The position numbers were made by a program, and so were the translations under genes. A stretch of 31,851 nt of DNA from positions 1 to 31,851 of IMG/VR virus record IMGVR_UViG_3300032242_002521. One strand, written 5' to 3'. Numbering within the stretch: the first letter of the stretch is position 1; every line of letters starts with the position of its first letter. The stretch comes from a virus. A model generated the notes under the pieces. It saw nothing but the letters and a program-made list of their open reading frames with translations, was not told where the DNA came from and ran no database searches. Positions 7,054 to 14,468 of this stretch are shown here, in pieces.

Positions 7054-7069
7054 CAATAGGTGTCTATTG
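7054..7069. repeat. 16-bp perfect inverted repeat
   Basis: CAATAG-GTGT-CTATTG, six-base arms with a four-base loop, in the 37-base gap between the 7072-7413 gene and the RNase H start. On the minus strand the sequence CTATTGAAA is repeated in tandem next to it. It could be a protein-binding site or an RNA hairpin before rnh; chance occurrence is possible. Confidence 0.3.
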
Positions 7070-7071
7070 TA

Positions 7072-7413
7072 TCACGAATTCATCAGTTTGGCAAATGTAT
7101 TTTGTATAAAATTATTTGAAGTGGTGGTGCGCTTGGCCATAATACCATACCATTGTTTTGGTATTAATTCGGAAATATATTCAAATGGATCGGTAAAGAT
7201 TGCTTCAAACTGGTCAACATCAACTAATTCACCATCTTTAGCTTCTTTGAATAGTATAACATGATAACTGTCTCCCATGGTAGACCCACCTAGTTTTTCT
7301 CCAGGGTTTTTGTATGTTGCAGCTTCTATTTGAACGGAATCTTTTTGCTCACCTGGGAGAAAAAAGATTGCATCGTGTTCATCTTTATTGAAGTCTTTTA
7401 AGAAGTCTAGCAT
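7072..7413 (-). CDS. Unknown phage protein
   Basis: A 113-residue acidic protein with alternating beta strands and loops (DAIFFLPGEQKDSVQIEAATY then LGGSTMGDSYHVILFKEAKDGE) and a helical C-terminus. No known motif. Start 7413 has AAGGA about 6 bases upstream and overlaps the GIY-YIG gene by 29 bases. Position between replication and nucleotide genes suggests early expression, which is inference only. Confidence 0.6.
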   Translation of the reverse strand: MLDFLKDFNKDEHDAIFFLPGEQKDSVQIEAATYKNPGEKLGGSTMGDSYHVILFKEAKDGELVDVDQFEAIFTDPFEYISELIPKQWYGIMAKRTTTSNNFIQNTFAKLMNS

Positions 7414-7819
7414 TATAGTCCTTGATATGTGATTTTCTAACTCGTACCATTATCCATGTATTGTAATAATCGTCTGTTTCCAGAGCACCACGGATAAATT
7501 GTTCTTTAGCTTCGAGATAACCACATTCGCCTTTTGTTCGGCAAAGATGCAAAATCTCTCTACGAAAGCACTCATGTCCTAATAATAACACATCTTTAGT
7601 TACTTCGGCACTACTTCCATAGTAAGTTTGCCAATCACTAGATACCTTAATTTTTTTCTTTTTACCTTTGACTTGTTTGGTTTTGGCAGAATAAAAAAAT
7701 TTCTTGCCTATGTATTTTTTACCATTCGTCAGATTAATTATCTGATACACGAACCCGTAATTATCACCAATCAAGTCTTCCGTAAAATCTTTATCTTGAT
7801 ACTTCCAGTTTATTCCCAT
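7385..7819 (-). CDS. GIY-YIG-type nuclease
   Basis: A 144-residue protein with an N-terminal GIY-YIG module: GFVYQI at residues 22-27 and KKYIGKK at 34-40, with the usual spacing. It has a Lys-rich segment and a conserved-looking LEAKEQF (candidate catalytic Glu). The YYGSS and GECGYLEAKEQF segments are typical of a single-domain family in T4-like phages. Members cut DNA; some are free-standing homing endonucleases, others may act in DNA processing. No intron or intein is associated. The ATG lies within the stop region of the zinc-ribbon gene (10-base overlap). Confidence 0.72.
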   Translation of the reverse strand: MGINWKYQDKDFTEDLIGDNYGFVYQIINLTNGKKYIGKKFFYSAKTKQVKGKKKKIKVSSDWQTYYGSSAEVTKDVLLLGHECFRREILHLCRTKGECGYLEAKEQFIRGALETDDYYNTWIMVRVRKSHIKDYNARLLKRLQ

Positions 7820-7995
7820 TCCTCATTGTCCAAATCATCTTCATCCTCTATATAGTCTTCCGATAATTCTTCAATCTGTTCTCCACAGAACGGACAAATT
7901 TCTGGTAAATCTTGAGATACTAATTCTTCCATATATGATATACTATAAGTCGATTCACAACTTAAGCATTCTCCTGATAATTGTTTTTGTGTCAT
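7810..7995 (-). CDS. Small zinc-ribbon protein
   Basis: Starts at 7995 (MTQKQLSGECLSCESTYS) with AAGG 7 bases upstream; a longer frame to 8055 lacks this and would overlap the upstream gene. Two CxxC knuckles, CLSC (residues 10-13) and CPFC (34-37), make a classical zinc ribbon, followed by an acidic tail (EEQIEELSEDYIEDEDD and beyond). Proteins of this size in T4-like phages often bind nucleic acid or regulate transcription; nothing here identifies the partner. Confidence 0.68.
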   Translation of the reverse strand: MTQKQLSGECLSCESTYSISYMEELVSQDLPEICPFCGEQIEELSEDYIEDEDDLDNEEWE

Positions 7996-8009
7996 TGTTA
8001 ACCTTATTT

Positions 8010-8642
8010 TTATTCTTTTTGATACATGACTGTATTTGTATCTCCTAAAGCCCACTTGGCATCAGTTTCAACCGACCATAATTTTGTTGCTACTCTAAAA
8101 TCGGGAAATTTCAATTGTGGTGGATTGCTACTTGGCTCAAAAAACAAAGTTCTATTATTTGGCTGAGCCGCAAATTGGCCATTATTACATTTAATAAAAT
8201 TAAAAGACTTGTGGTCTTCCGCATCTTCAGCATAAGTAATGTCTAATGTGTTATAGTCAGGACTTGCTGAATCTACTGTAAACATATATTGACCGTGAAT
8301 CATTTGTTTATTCTTGCTTAAGAAAGCACAAGATAAATTTTCTATCAAGGATTTCTTTAATACTGTAACATCATACGACATACAGTTCCAAATTTGCAAA
8401 TAATCTAATGGTAAAGGATCGCCTTCAATTTCTTTCCAACAATAACCATGCAAAGGTACTTTATCGTATAGAGCTCCATACTCTGGTAAATATGATTCAA
8501 TACGAAATGCTTGTCCTTTAATAGATTTTAAACTAACCCATTGGCAAGGTACAAGTTCACCTTGACCTTTTTCAAAATCATATAAAAACTCACGGCGAAT
8601 AAAACACTTAACTGGTGGTAAATTCGCAATCAAAAAACTCAT
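8010..8642 (-). CDS. Conserved phage protein, unknown function
   Basis: A 210-residue protein read from the ATG at 8642 (MSFLIANLPPVKCFIRREFL), which has AGGAG with a normal 6-base space; another ATG two codons upstream touches the Shine-Dalgarno and is less likely. It looks mostly beta and is rich in aromatic residues (GYCWKEIEGDPLPLDYLQIW). I recall a family with the same beginning (MSFLIANLP) in T4-like aquatic phages, without a function. It overlaps the SET-domain gene by 35 bases, so the two are probably co-translated. Confidence 0.7.
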   Translation of the reverse strand: MSFLIANLPPVKCFIRREFLYDFEKGQGELVPCQWVSLKSIKGQAFRIESYLPEYGALYDKVPLHGYCWKEIEGDPLPLDYLQIWNCMSYDVTVLKKSLIENLSCAFLSKNKQMIHGQYMFTVDSASPDYNTLDITYAEDAEDHKSFNFIKCNNGQFAAQPNNRTLFFEPSSNPPQLKFPDFRVATKLWSVETDAKWALGDTNTVMYQKE

Positions 8643-9000
8643 CGTCATCTCCTATTGTATCATAATCTACTATCAATTCTTCACCTATCATAATATCACG
8701 GTTTGCTATATGTATGTAATAATTAGGTGAATCAATATTTGGCCAATCACAATGATTCATCCAATTGGCGTTGTCGCAAGATTTAATCCAACCTTGACGA
8801 TTTTTATCGTAACAACAAAAATGCTTAATGTAGTCTTTTGTTGCTTCGCTATATAAACTTAAATTGGCTGAATAAAACCAGCCATCTAATAAATCATCAT
8901 GTTTCCAAATTACTGTGCCTTTTGGTATATCTTGTTCGGCAAACAGTCCTAGTCCTTCGATAGAACTTGGTTTTATTTTTGTTTTAACTAATAAAGGCAT
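8608..9000 (-). CDS. SET-domain protein (putative protein lysine methyltransferase)
   Basis: A 130-residue protein that is essentially one SET domain, read from the ATG at 9000 (MPLLVKTKIKPSS), 2 bases after the nrdB stop. Landmarks: EGLGLFAEQDIPKGTVI (residues 15-31, the GxG SAM-binding part), NANWMNHCDWPN (77-88, matching NHSCxPN) and GEELIVDYD (106-114, matching GEELTxDY, with the C-terminal Tyr113). SET domains transfer a methyl group from SAM to lysine in proteins. It lacks pre-SET or full post-SET cysteine clusters. The target is unknown: host or phage protein. A longer upstream reading exists but runs into nrdB. Confidence 0.85.
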   Translation of the reverse strand: MPLLVKTKIKPSSIEGLGLFAEQDIPKGTVIWKHDDLLDGWFYSANLSLYSEATKDYIKHFCCYDKNRQGWIKSCDNANWMNHCDWPNIDSPNYYIHIANRDIMIGEELIVDYDTIGDDDEFFDCEFTTS

Positions 9001-9001
9001 A

Positions 9002-9991
9002 TTAATGTGCCCACACATCACTCCAATCTCCAGACAAAGCGCCTTTTGCATAATCAGTAGCTCTATTCTCAAAGAAATTAGTATGTGTTGGTGCGTTAAT
9101 CATTTCTTCAACCCATGGTAATGGATTCTTTTTCACTTTGAATTGACCTTTTAGTCCTAAAGAAATCAATCTTCGGTCGGCAATATAACGAATATACTTT
9201 TTAACATCTTCAGCAGACAAATCTTCCATGGCGCCCATTTGGAAAGCCAAGTCGATAAACTTATCTTCTAATTCTACCATGCGTTCAGCAATAGTATATA
9301 ATCTGCCTTTTAATTCATCGTTCCAAATTTCACGATTTTCTTCAATGTAAGTTCTAAACAATTTAACCATGTTTTCGGTATGTTGTGTTTCATCAACGAT
9401 AGACCAAGTAACAATCTGTCCCATACCTTTCATTTTACCATGTCGTGGAAAATTAAGTAACATAATAAAAGAGCTAAACAACTGCATACCTTCGGTAAAT
9501 GCCGAAAATACAGCGATATGAGTTGCTGTGTTTTCTTTAGTAGTATTTTTTTCAGAAATGTCCATAACATAATCATGTTTCTCTTTCATCTGTGCATATT
9601 CCATAAACTCATTATAAGTTGTATCTGGAAGACCAAGAGTTTCAATCAAGTGTGAGTAAGCAGCAATATGTAAAGCTTCACGAGCAGCAAAACCTAATAA
9701 CATCATGCGTATTTCGGGTTGAGGAAAATAAGGCAAATAATTATTAACATAACCACCAGCAACGTCAATATCTCCTTGGGTGAAGAATCTAAAAATGTGG
9801 GTGAGAAATTGCTTTTCTTCTTTAGTGAGCTTTTTCTTCCAATCTTTAACATCTTCCAGCATTGGAACTTCGGTGTGTAACCAATGAGATTGCTCATGCT
9901 TAAGCCATGCATCATAAGCCCAAGCATAATTGAAAGGTTTAAAATATGTTCTTTCATCGGTCATTTTTGAATCTGTTATTTTCTTAATCAT
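9002..9991 (-). CDS. nrdB: Class Ia ribonucleotide reductase, small (beta) subunit
   Basis: A 329-residue ferritin-like protein read from the ATG at 9991 (MIKKITDSKMTDER), which has AAGGA 6 bases upstream; a longer frame to 10015 would run into nrdA. Iron ligands and radical site: an Asp in TQGDIDVA (about 74-76), Glu105 and His108 (REALH), the radical Tyr112 at the E. coli Tyr122 position, a Glu in FTEGMQLF, and ETQH for the last Glu/His pair. With NrdA it reduces ribonucleotides to deoxyribonucleotides for phage DNA synthesis. Its ATG follows the nrdA stop by 2 bases. Confidence 0.95.
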   Translation of the reverse strand: MIKKITDSKMTDERTYFKPFNYAWAYDAWLKHEQSHWLHTEVPMLEDVKDWKKKLTKEEKQFLTHIFRFFTQGDIDVAGGYVNNYLPYFPQPEIRMMLLGFAAREALHIAAYSHLIETLGLPDTTYNEFMEYAQMKEKHDYVMDISEKNTTKENTATHIAVFSAFTEGMQLFSSFIMLLNFPRHGKMKGMGQIVTWSIVDETQHTENMVKLFRTYIEENREIWNDELKGRLYTIAERMVELEDKFIDLAFQMGAMEDLSAEDVKKYIRYIADRRLISLGLKGQFKVKKNPLPWVEEMINAPTHTNFFENRATDYAKGALSGDWSDVWAH

Positions 9992-9993
9992 TC

Positions 9994-11778
9994 TTATCCT
10001 TCGCAAGCAATACAATCGTTACCTTGAGCAATTTGCGTCATATCCAACTCTTTGATAACGTCTCTTTCTATCTTTTTGGCAACCTTATCGGCTTTGCCAA
10101 TCTTTTCTGAACGGCAATAATATAAAGTTTTCAATCCTTTTTTCCATGCCATATAATGAATAGCATGAATATATTTGATGTGTGCATCTGGTCTGAAAAA
10201 TAGATTCAAACTTTGTGCTTGGTCAATATATGCTTGACGGTCAGCAGCAAGGTCGATAACCCATCTTTGGTCGATTTCCATAGAGGTTTTAAATACATCT
10301 CTTTCAGCGTCAGAAAGGATATCGAGATGCTGGCAAGAACCATCATTAGCAATAATACTAGACCAAATGTCGTTGTAGTCTTGTTCATCTTTTGCTTTCT
10401 CTTTAATAATTTTATCTAACCAACGATTTTTATTTAAGAAAGAACCTGAAAGAGTATCCTGCCGATAAGCGTTGGCACGGTAAGGTTCAATACTAGGAGA
10501 AGTATTCCCCATGATAATGGAAGAAGAAGCATTGGGAGCAATAGCCATAACATGACTAAACCTACGACCAGTACCGGCCGCATCAGGCGCCTCACCTCTT
10601 TCGGAACCAAGTTTGAGATTAGCTGCATCTAAACCCTCTTTAATAGATTTAAAAATTTTATTATTTGCCACTTTAGCCATGACGCCTTCGAAAGCAATAC
10701 CATTCTTTTGGAGATAAGCATGAAAACCAAGGGCACCAATACCAATGCTGCGCTCACGGCTCGCACTATACTTAGCCCGTGCAATAGCAGAAGGAGCATT
10801 ATCAATAAAATACTGCAAAACATTATCAAGCATTTCTGCAACATCTTTAAGAAAAAGGGGTTCATTCTTCCACTCATCATAAGTCTCCAAGTTCAAAGAA
10901 GATAAACAACATACTGCTGTTCTTTCTTCATTAGTGGGTAAAATAATTTCAGAACAAAGGTTTGATTGGTGAATCTTTAAACCTTTATCTTTAAGCCATT
11001 GTGGCATTTCACGATTGCTTGTATCAATAAAGTGAATATATGGTTCACCTGTATGCATACGCAATTCTAAAATTTGTTGCCAAAGGTGTCTTGCTGATAC
11101 CACTTCACGCAACTCACCTGAATGTGGATCTTTTAATTGCCAATCATCTTTAGCTTCAGGATCCAACATACAATTTTCCAGCAATTGCATAAAGTCATCT
11201 GTAATATTAATACCATGGTGTAAATTTAAACAGCGAACATTAGGATCGCCTGTTGGTTTACGCATTTCTAAAAATGGGATAATATCTGGATGACTGATAT
11301 CGAGATAAGCAGCATAACTGCCCCGGCGAGTACGACCTTGGCGATATGCCAAAGAACTCGCATCATAGATTTTGAGGTGAGGCATAACACCTGTAGATTT
11401 ATCGTCTGCTGAACGAATACCAAAACCGATGCCAACACCGCCACCAAGCATAGAAAGCCAATTAGTTTCTGATAGATTATCAACTAAACCTTCCGCAGTA
11501 TCTTCAATATAGTTAAGGAAACATGATATAGGCAAGCCACGCTTACTGCGACCAAAAGAAAGAATGGGAGTAGAATAACTGAGCCAATGCTTGCTACTGT
11601 ATTCGTATAGTCTTTGTGCATGTTCTGTATTACTTCCAAATGATTTTGATACAAATGCAAATCTGTGTTGCGGTGAGGTTTCATCCTCTTTCATGTATGA
11701 TTCTTGTAATCGTTTTATCCCTAGTTCGTCAAAAAGTTTATCTCGTTCTAAATCTATGTTAATTCCTAGATATTCCAT
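9994..11778 (-). CDS. nrdA: Class Ia ribonucleotide reductase, large (alpha) subunit
   Basis: A 594-residue protein read from the ATG at 11778 (MEYLGINIDLERDK) after AAGGTG; a GTG two codons earlier is less likely. Catalytic parts: Cys86 (ISCFLNY), Asn273-Cys275-Glu277 (NLCSE, the thiyl radical site), Cys290/291, a LYYCR tyrosine pair for radical transfer, and a C-terminal CxxC (589, 592) for re-reduction by thioredoxin or glutaredoxin. The N-terminal ATP-cone is missing: E. coli NrdA has 761 residues. Loss of that site would remove dATP feedback inhibition, which suits bulk dNTP supply in infection. It works with the adjacent nrdB. Confidence 0.95.
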   Translation of the reverse strand: MEYLGINIDLERDKLFDELGIKRLQESYMKEDETSPQHRFAFVSKSFGSNTEHAQRLYEYSSKHWLSYSTPILSFGRSKRGLPISCFLNYIEDTAEGLVDNLSETNWLSMLGGGVGIGFGIRSADDKSTGVMPHLKIYDASSLAYRQGRTRRGSYAAYLDISHPDIIPFLEMRKPTGDPNVRCLNLHHGINITDDFMQLLENCMLDPEAKDDWQLKDPHSGELREVVSARHLWQQILELRMHTGEPYIHFIDTSNREMPQWLKDKGLKIHQSNLCSEIILPTNEERTAVCCLSSLNLETYDEWKNEPLFLKDVAEMLDNVLQYFIDNAPSAIARAKYSASRERSIGIGALGFHAYLQKNGIAFEGVMAKVANNKIFKSIKEGLDAANLKLGSERGEAPDAAGTGRRFSHVMAIAPNASSSIIMGNTSPSIEPYRANAYRQDTLSGSFLNKNRWLDKIIKEKAKDEQDYNDIWSSIIANDGSCQHLDILSDAERDVFKTSMEIDQRWVIDLAADRQAYIDQAQSLNLFFRPDAHIKYIHAIHYMAWKKGLKTLYYCRSEKIGKADKVAKKIERDVIKELDMTQIAQGNDCIACEG

Positions 11779-11828
11779 GTTCACCTTGTTATTGTTATTG
11801 TTGATTTAAAAAATTATAATATAAAATG

Positions 11829-12842
11829 CTAAACTTTTTTCCAGTTCACGAACTCCATTTTTGCTCTAAGATTTACGACTGTATATTTATCTATAATGTC
11901 TTGAATTTCGTCAGGTGAGAAACCATTTAAAACCATGTCATTAATATCTTTTTCTTCAATAAATTCTGGCCAAATAACCACATTAAAATGATTATCTATG
12001 GCATGTTCTAACTTCGCCACAATCTCTTTGTTCCTAGGCTCGTTGTCAAACACCAAAACCACCTTGGACTTGTCCAATACATCGGTAATTGATTCTAAAT
12101 TAGAGTCTGCTGTTGCTACTGCATTGTCTAAGAACATTGAGTCGATTGGACCTTCAACAACACATACTAATTTATCCTCATCTATTCTATCAAGTCCATA
12201 AATCTTTTTATTGTCATCGTGTAATTTTAGTGTGATATACCGGAGTTTCGATTCACCCAATGAGCGGCCCTGTATGGCAACAAGATTTTTTTCCTTATCG
12301 TAGAAAGGAATAACGAGGCGCTGGTCATTTTTATGCAATCCTTCTTTCTCAATCCCAAGATTTTGTATGAAGGCTGCGAAATCTTCCGCAAAGTATAATT
12401 GCGAGTAAAAGGTCTCTGGAATCCTTCGTTGCTGAACATAGCTTTTAGCAAAATGCGCTTCTGGTAAAGAGTCAATTGTCGGAAGTTCGAGTGCTTTTTT
12501 GAATGACGGTTTCTCCGACTTAAATTCTTCAAACTCCGGTTTTGGATAGTTGTTATTTCCTGTTTCACCATTTTTATATCTCTCTAATTGATATTCTTTT
12601 AATAAATTAGGATCAACTTCCTTTAAGAAATTATAGAAAGTGGTGGACACACCACAGTTATGACACATATAGAAGTAATCATTTTTCTTACGAAAAATAT
12701 AACCTCGGGATTTGATTTTATTTTTTTGTGAGTCGCCACAAAGCGGACACCTGAAATTATAAAGGTCATCCTTCTTTTTAGAAAACCTTTGTAATTTAGG
12801 CGAAACTTGCAACAGGAAAGACCTGTCGATAAAAACACTCAT
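11829..12842 (-). CDS. DNA primase (T4 gp61-like / DnaG-type)
   Basis: A 337-residue primase. The N-terminal zinc finger has CPLC (Cys32, Cys35) and CHNC (Cys60, Cys63). The TOPRIM catalytic region has VCVVEGPIDSM with Glu230, then VVLVFDNEP with Asp266. It synthesises RNA primers for the lagging strand and in T4 acts with the gp41 helicase; the helicase C-terminus lies at the far end of this window, so primase and helicase genes are not adjacent. The stop is 50 bases before nrdA. No clear Shine-Dalgarno precedes the ATG at 12842; the upstream sequence is AT-rich (TATTATTATATTATG). Confidence 0.88.
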   Translation of the reverse strand: MSVFIDRSFLLQVSPKLQRFSKKKDDLYNFRCPLCGDSQKNKIKSRGYIFRKKNDYFYMCHNCGVSTTFYNFLKEVDPNLLKEYQLERYKNGETGNNNYPKPEFEEFKSEKPSFKKALELPTIDSLPEAHFAKSYVQQRRIPETFYSQLYFAEDFAAFIQNLGIEKEGLHKNDQRLVIPFYDKEKNLVAIQGRSLGESKLRYITLKLHDDNKKIYGLDRIDEDKLVCVVEGPIDSMFLDNAVATADSNLESITDVLDKSKVVLVFDNEPRNKEIVAKLEHAIDNHFNVVIWPEFIEEKDINDMVLNGFSPDEIQDIIDKYTVVNLRAKMEFVNWKKV

Positions 12843-12869
12843 AATATAATAATACCAAAAAGTTAATAC

Positions 12870-13292
12870 TTATTTAAAGGAATGTAGTATTGTATCAATA
12901 TTTGTCTTAGATAACAACCATGTGACTACAAATATACCACCAACGATTGACCATTTCCACTTATTCAATTGTTCAAATTGTGCTTTAGAAGCGGCACTAT
13001 GTTCACCCATGGACTTTTTGAGTCCTTTGATTTCTTCCATAATACGAACTTCAGATTCTTGAAGTTTATCTAATACCACATCTATTCTATTGTGGATGTC
13101 AGAAATATCTTCGTCTTTTTCTTTTCTTTGATTGTCCATATTTTCATATACTTTATTGAGGTGACGGTCGTGTTGATCTACCAGCTTTTCTATGACCTGG
13201 TCCATTTTATTACAAAGAGCAGATAAAGTCAATACTTGGGTTTTTAATACACCAACATCAACTTTGATTTCGGATATTTCTTCTACTGACAT
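12870..13292 (-). CDS. Coiled-coil protein with C-terminal membrane anchor
   Basis: A 140-residue protein. Residues about 5-110 are heptad-like and highly charged (VGVLKTQVLTLSALCNKMDQ then IHNRIDVVLDKLQESEVRIM), a long coiled coil. Residues about 113-130 (KWSIVGGIFVVTWLLSK) form one membrane helix. The arrangement is like XhlA/hemolysin-type lysis accessory proteins. It is the last gene of the lysis cassette and its start overlaps the upstream stop by one base. Role in lysis is inferred from neighbours. Confidence 0.65.
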   Translation of the reverse strand: MSVEEISEIKVDVGVLKTQVLTLSALCNKMDQVIEKLVDQHDRHLNKVYENMDNQRKEKDEDISDIHNRIDVVLDKLQESEVRIMEEIKGLKKSMGEHSAASKAQFEQLNKWKWSIVGGIFVVTWLLSKTNIDTILHSFK

Positions 13293-13474
13293 TATTTTTT
13301 AACTGGTACAGCAGTACCTTCTAATTTTTTGTGTACTTTAATGACTTTACAAACATCTTTTTCTTGTTTCGTTTTTGGATCCACTTGCTTAACACAAGCT
13401 TTTTCAACAATACCTTCGGCATATATTGAAGGAACACACAACATTAACGCAGCAACTAACAGTAATTTTTTCAT
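13292..13474 (-). CDS. Small periplasmic protein with signal peptide
   Basis: A 60-residue precursor: basic N-terminus, hydrophobic core (MKKLLLVAALMLCVPSIYA) and a signal peptidase I-type AxA-like site before Glu20. The mature part is about 40 residues, lysine-rich, with two cysteines that could form a disulfide. AAGGA precedes the ATG. It lies in the lysis/envelope cassette. No family recognised. Confidence 0.65.
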   Translation of the reverse strand: MKKLLLVAALMLCVPSIYAEGIVEKACVKQVDPKTKQEKDVCKVIKVHKKLEGTAVPVKK

Positions 13475-13485
13475 TTTATTTTCCT

Positions 13486-13701
13486 TTATTTTGGTGCAAA
13501 TTTTTCAGATGCAGTAAATCCTAAACCCGCAATTACAATATACATCATAGAATCAAATAAATGTGAATCAGCTTTATAATTTGTCAATAAATCAACCATA
13601 AAAGCAGAAGCGCAAAGCAAGAAAGCAATAAATGTTATTACTCTTTTGCTGCTGACAGAATTGTTGCTTCCATCAGCCAACATACTAGTTAACCAAGACA
13701 T
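13486..13701 (-). CDS. Two-helix membrane protein, holin-like
   Basis: A 71-residue protein with a polar N-terminus (MSWLTSMLADGSNNSVSSKR), membrane helices at about 21-39 and 50-65, and a short charged tail (SEKFAPK). Size, two transmembrane segments and location four genes from the endolysin fit a class II holin or a holin-like protein. The tail MYIVIAGLGFTASEKF resembles short membrane proteins of other T4-like phages. Topology suggests it, but function is inferred. Confidence 0.6.
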   Translation of the reverse strand: MSWLTSMLADGSNNSVSSKRVITFIAFLLCASAFMVDLLTNYKADSHLFDSMMYIVIAGLGFTASEKFAPK

Positions 13702-13702
13702 C

Positions 13703-14203
13703 TTATAACTCCGGTTGTGGTGGTTGAATAGGCATTGGTTTGCCTGTTGAACTCATTGTAACACCAGGAACAAAAGGAGGAGATGCTGGCGGCATTGGTG
13801 CTGGGGTAAATGCTGAAGGCATACTCAATGGCACACTACCCGACATACCACCAAATGGAGATGGTGTTGGTGGTGCAAATGAAGTTGTTGCGGGTGTTGA
13901 AGGTTTAGACCAGCCAGCATTAGCAGCAGTCAATGCTTGCTTCTGTGCATCTTTGTCATTTCCTGCCAACATAATACCAGATAATGTACCAGTTAAAAAT
14001 GTGGCAATAGGTACAATCAACTCAAAGAATTTTTGGTCGATTGGTGAAATAGCATTGAGTGGTTGTGTTACAAAAATTAAAGAATATAACACAACAAATA
14101 CGATACCAAATAAAGTAAGTGATAAACAGATACCAATGAAGAATTTCAGTCGAGCCATCAACTGTTCTTCTGTATACATTATCGGTACATTATTATTTTC
14201 CAC
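13703..14203 (-). CDS. Two-helix membrane protein with Pro-rich tail (holin or envelope protein)
   Basis: Read from a GTG at 14203 (VENNNVPIMYTEEQL), 7 bases after AAGGAG; a longer frame to 14254 ignores this site and covers more of the upstream gene. Two membrane helices occupy about residues 19-45 and 60-80 of the 166-residue protein. The C-terminal half is low-complexity Pro/Ser/Ala/Met (for example PSAFTPAPMPPASPPFVPG), probably extended in cytoplasm or periplasm. Possibly a holin, antiholin or spanning protein of the lysis cassette. A 176-codon opposite-strand frame over it is a shadow of the Pro/Gly bias. Confidence 0.62.
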   Translation of the reverse strand: MENNNVPIMYTEEQLMARLKFFIGICLSLTLFGIVFVVLYSLIFVTQPLNAISPIDQKFFELIVPIATFLTGTLSGIMLAGNDKDAQKQALTAANAGWSKPSTPATTSFAPPTPSPFGGMSGSVPLSMPSAFTPAPMPPASPPFVPGVTMSSTGKPMPIQPPQPEL

Positions 14204-14468
14204 AATTTGCTCCTTGTGTAACAGGTGTTGTAGTAGTTGCTTTATTCGGTTCATCTTTTGGTGGTCCTAATCTTGGATCACGTTGTCCTTTAAAAATATG
14301 TTCAGGACAAGTTCTGGTCACATCACATAATGGCATCTTGCAAATATCTTTATCCCAATTTGCCGGATCTTGGCAAGGATAACGAAATCTTTCGCTGCTA
14401 CACATACCCAATGCCAACGGAAAAAACAATAAAAGAAGTAGGTATTTACCTAGTTTCCTATCGTTCAT
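14193..14468 (-). CDS. Small secreted Cys-rich protein, possible lipoprotein
   Basis: A 91-residue precursor with a leucine-rich signal (residues 7-22) leading to GMC at 21-23. The -1 Met makes a poor lipobox, so it may instead be cleaved as a normal secreted protein. The mature part has six cysteines (CSS, PCQ, ICK, LCD, TCP, NCG) and many prolines, suggesting a disulfide-bonded periplasmic protein. Its ATG overlaps the endolysin stop region (ATGA). Role unknown; a link to lysis is positional only. Confidence 0.6.
   Translation of the reverse strand: MNDRKLGKYLLLLLFFPLALGMCSSERFRYPCQDPANWDKDICKMPLCDVTRTCPEHIFKGQRDPRLGPPKDEPNKATTTTPVTQGANCGK

Noticed and set aside
10206-11684. Several minus-strand hydrophobic frames inside nrdA
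   Set aside because: They are out-of-frame shadows of a clearly conserved nrdA; their Leu/Ile-rich sequence comes from the shifted reading.
11785-11828. Possible promoter before nrdA (TATAAT at 11813-11818)
   Set aside because: The -10 is perfect but no acceptable -35 is found 16-18 bases upstream; AT-rich chance is likely.
12843-12869. Promoter-like or late-like sequence before the primase
   Set aside because: TTTAAATA and TATTAT are only partial matches, and spacings do not fit either promoter class well.
13740-14270. A 176-codon frame on the plus strand
   Set aside because: It is antisense to the Pro/Gly-rich membrane protein gene; repetitive codon bias keeps it open. No Shine-Dalgarno, and all supported genes are on the minus strand.
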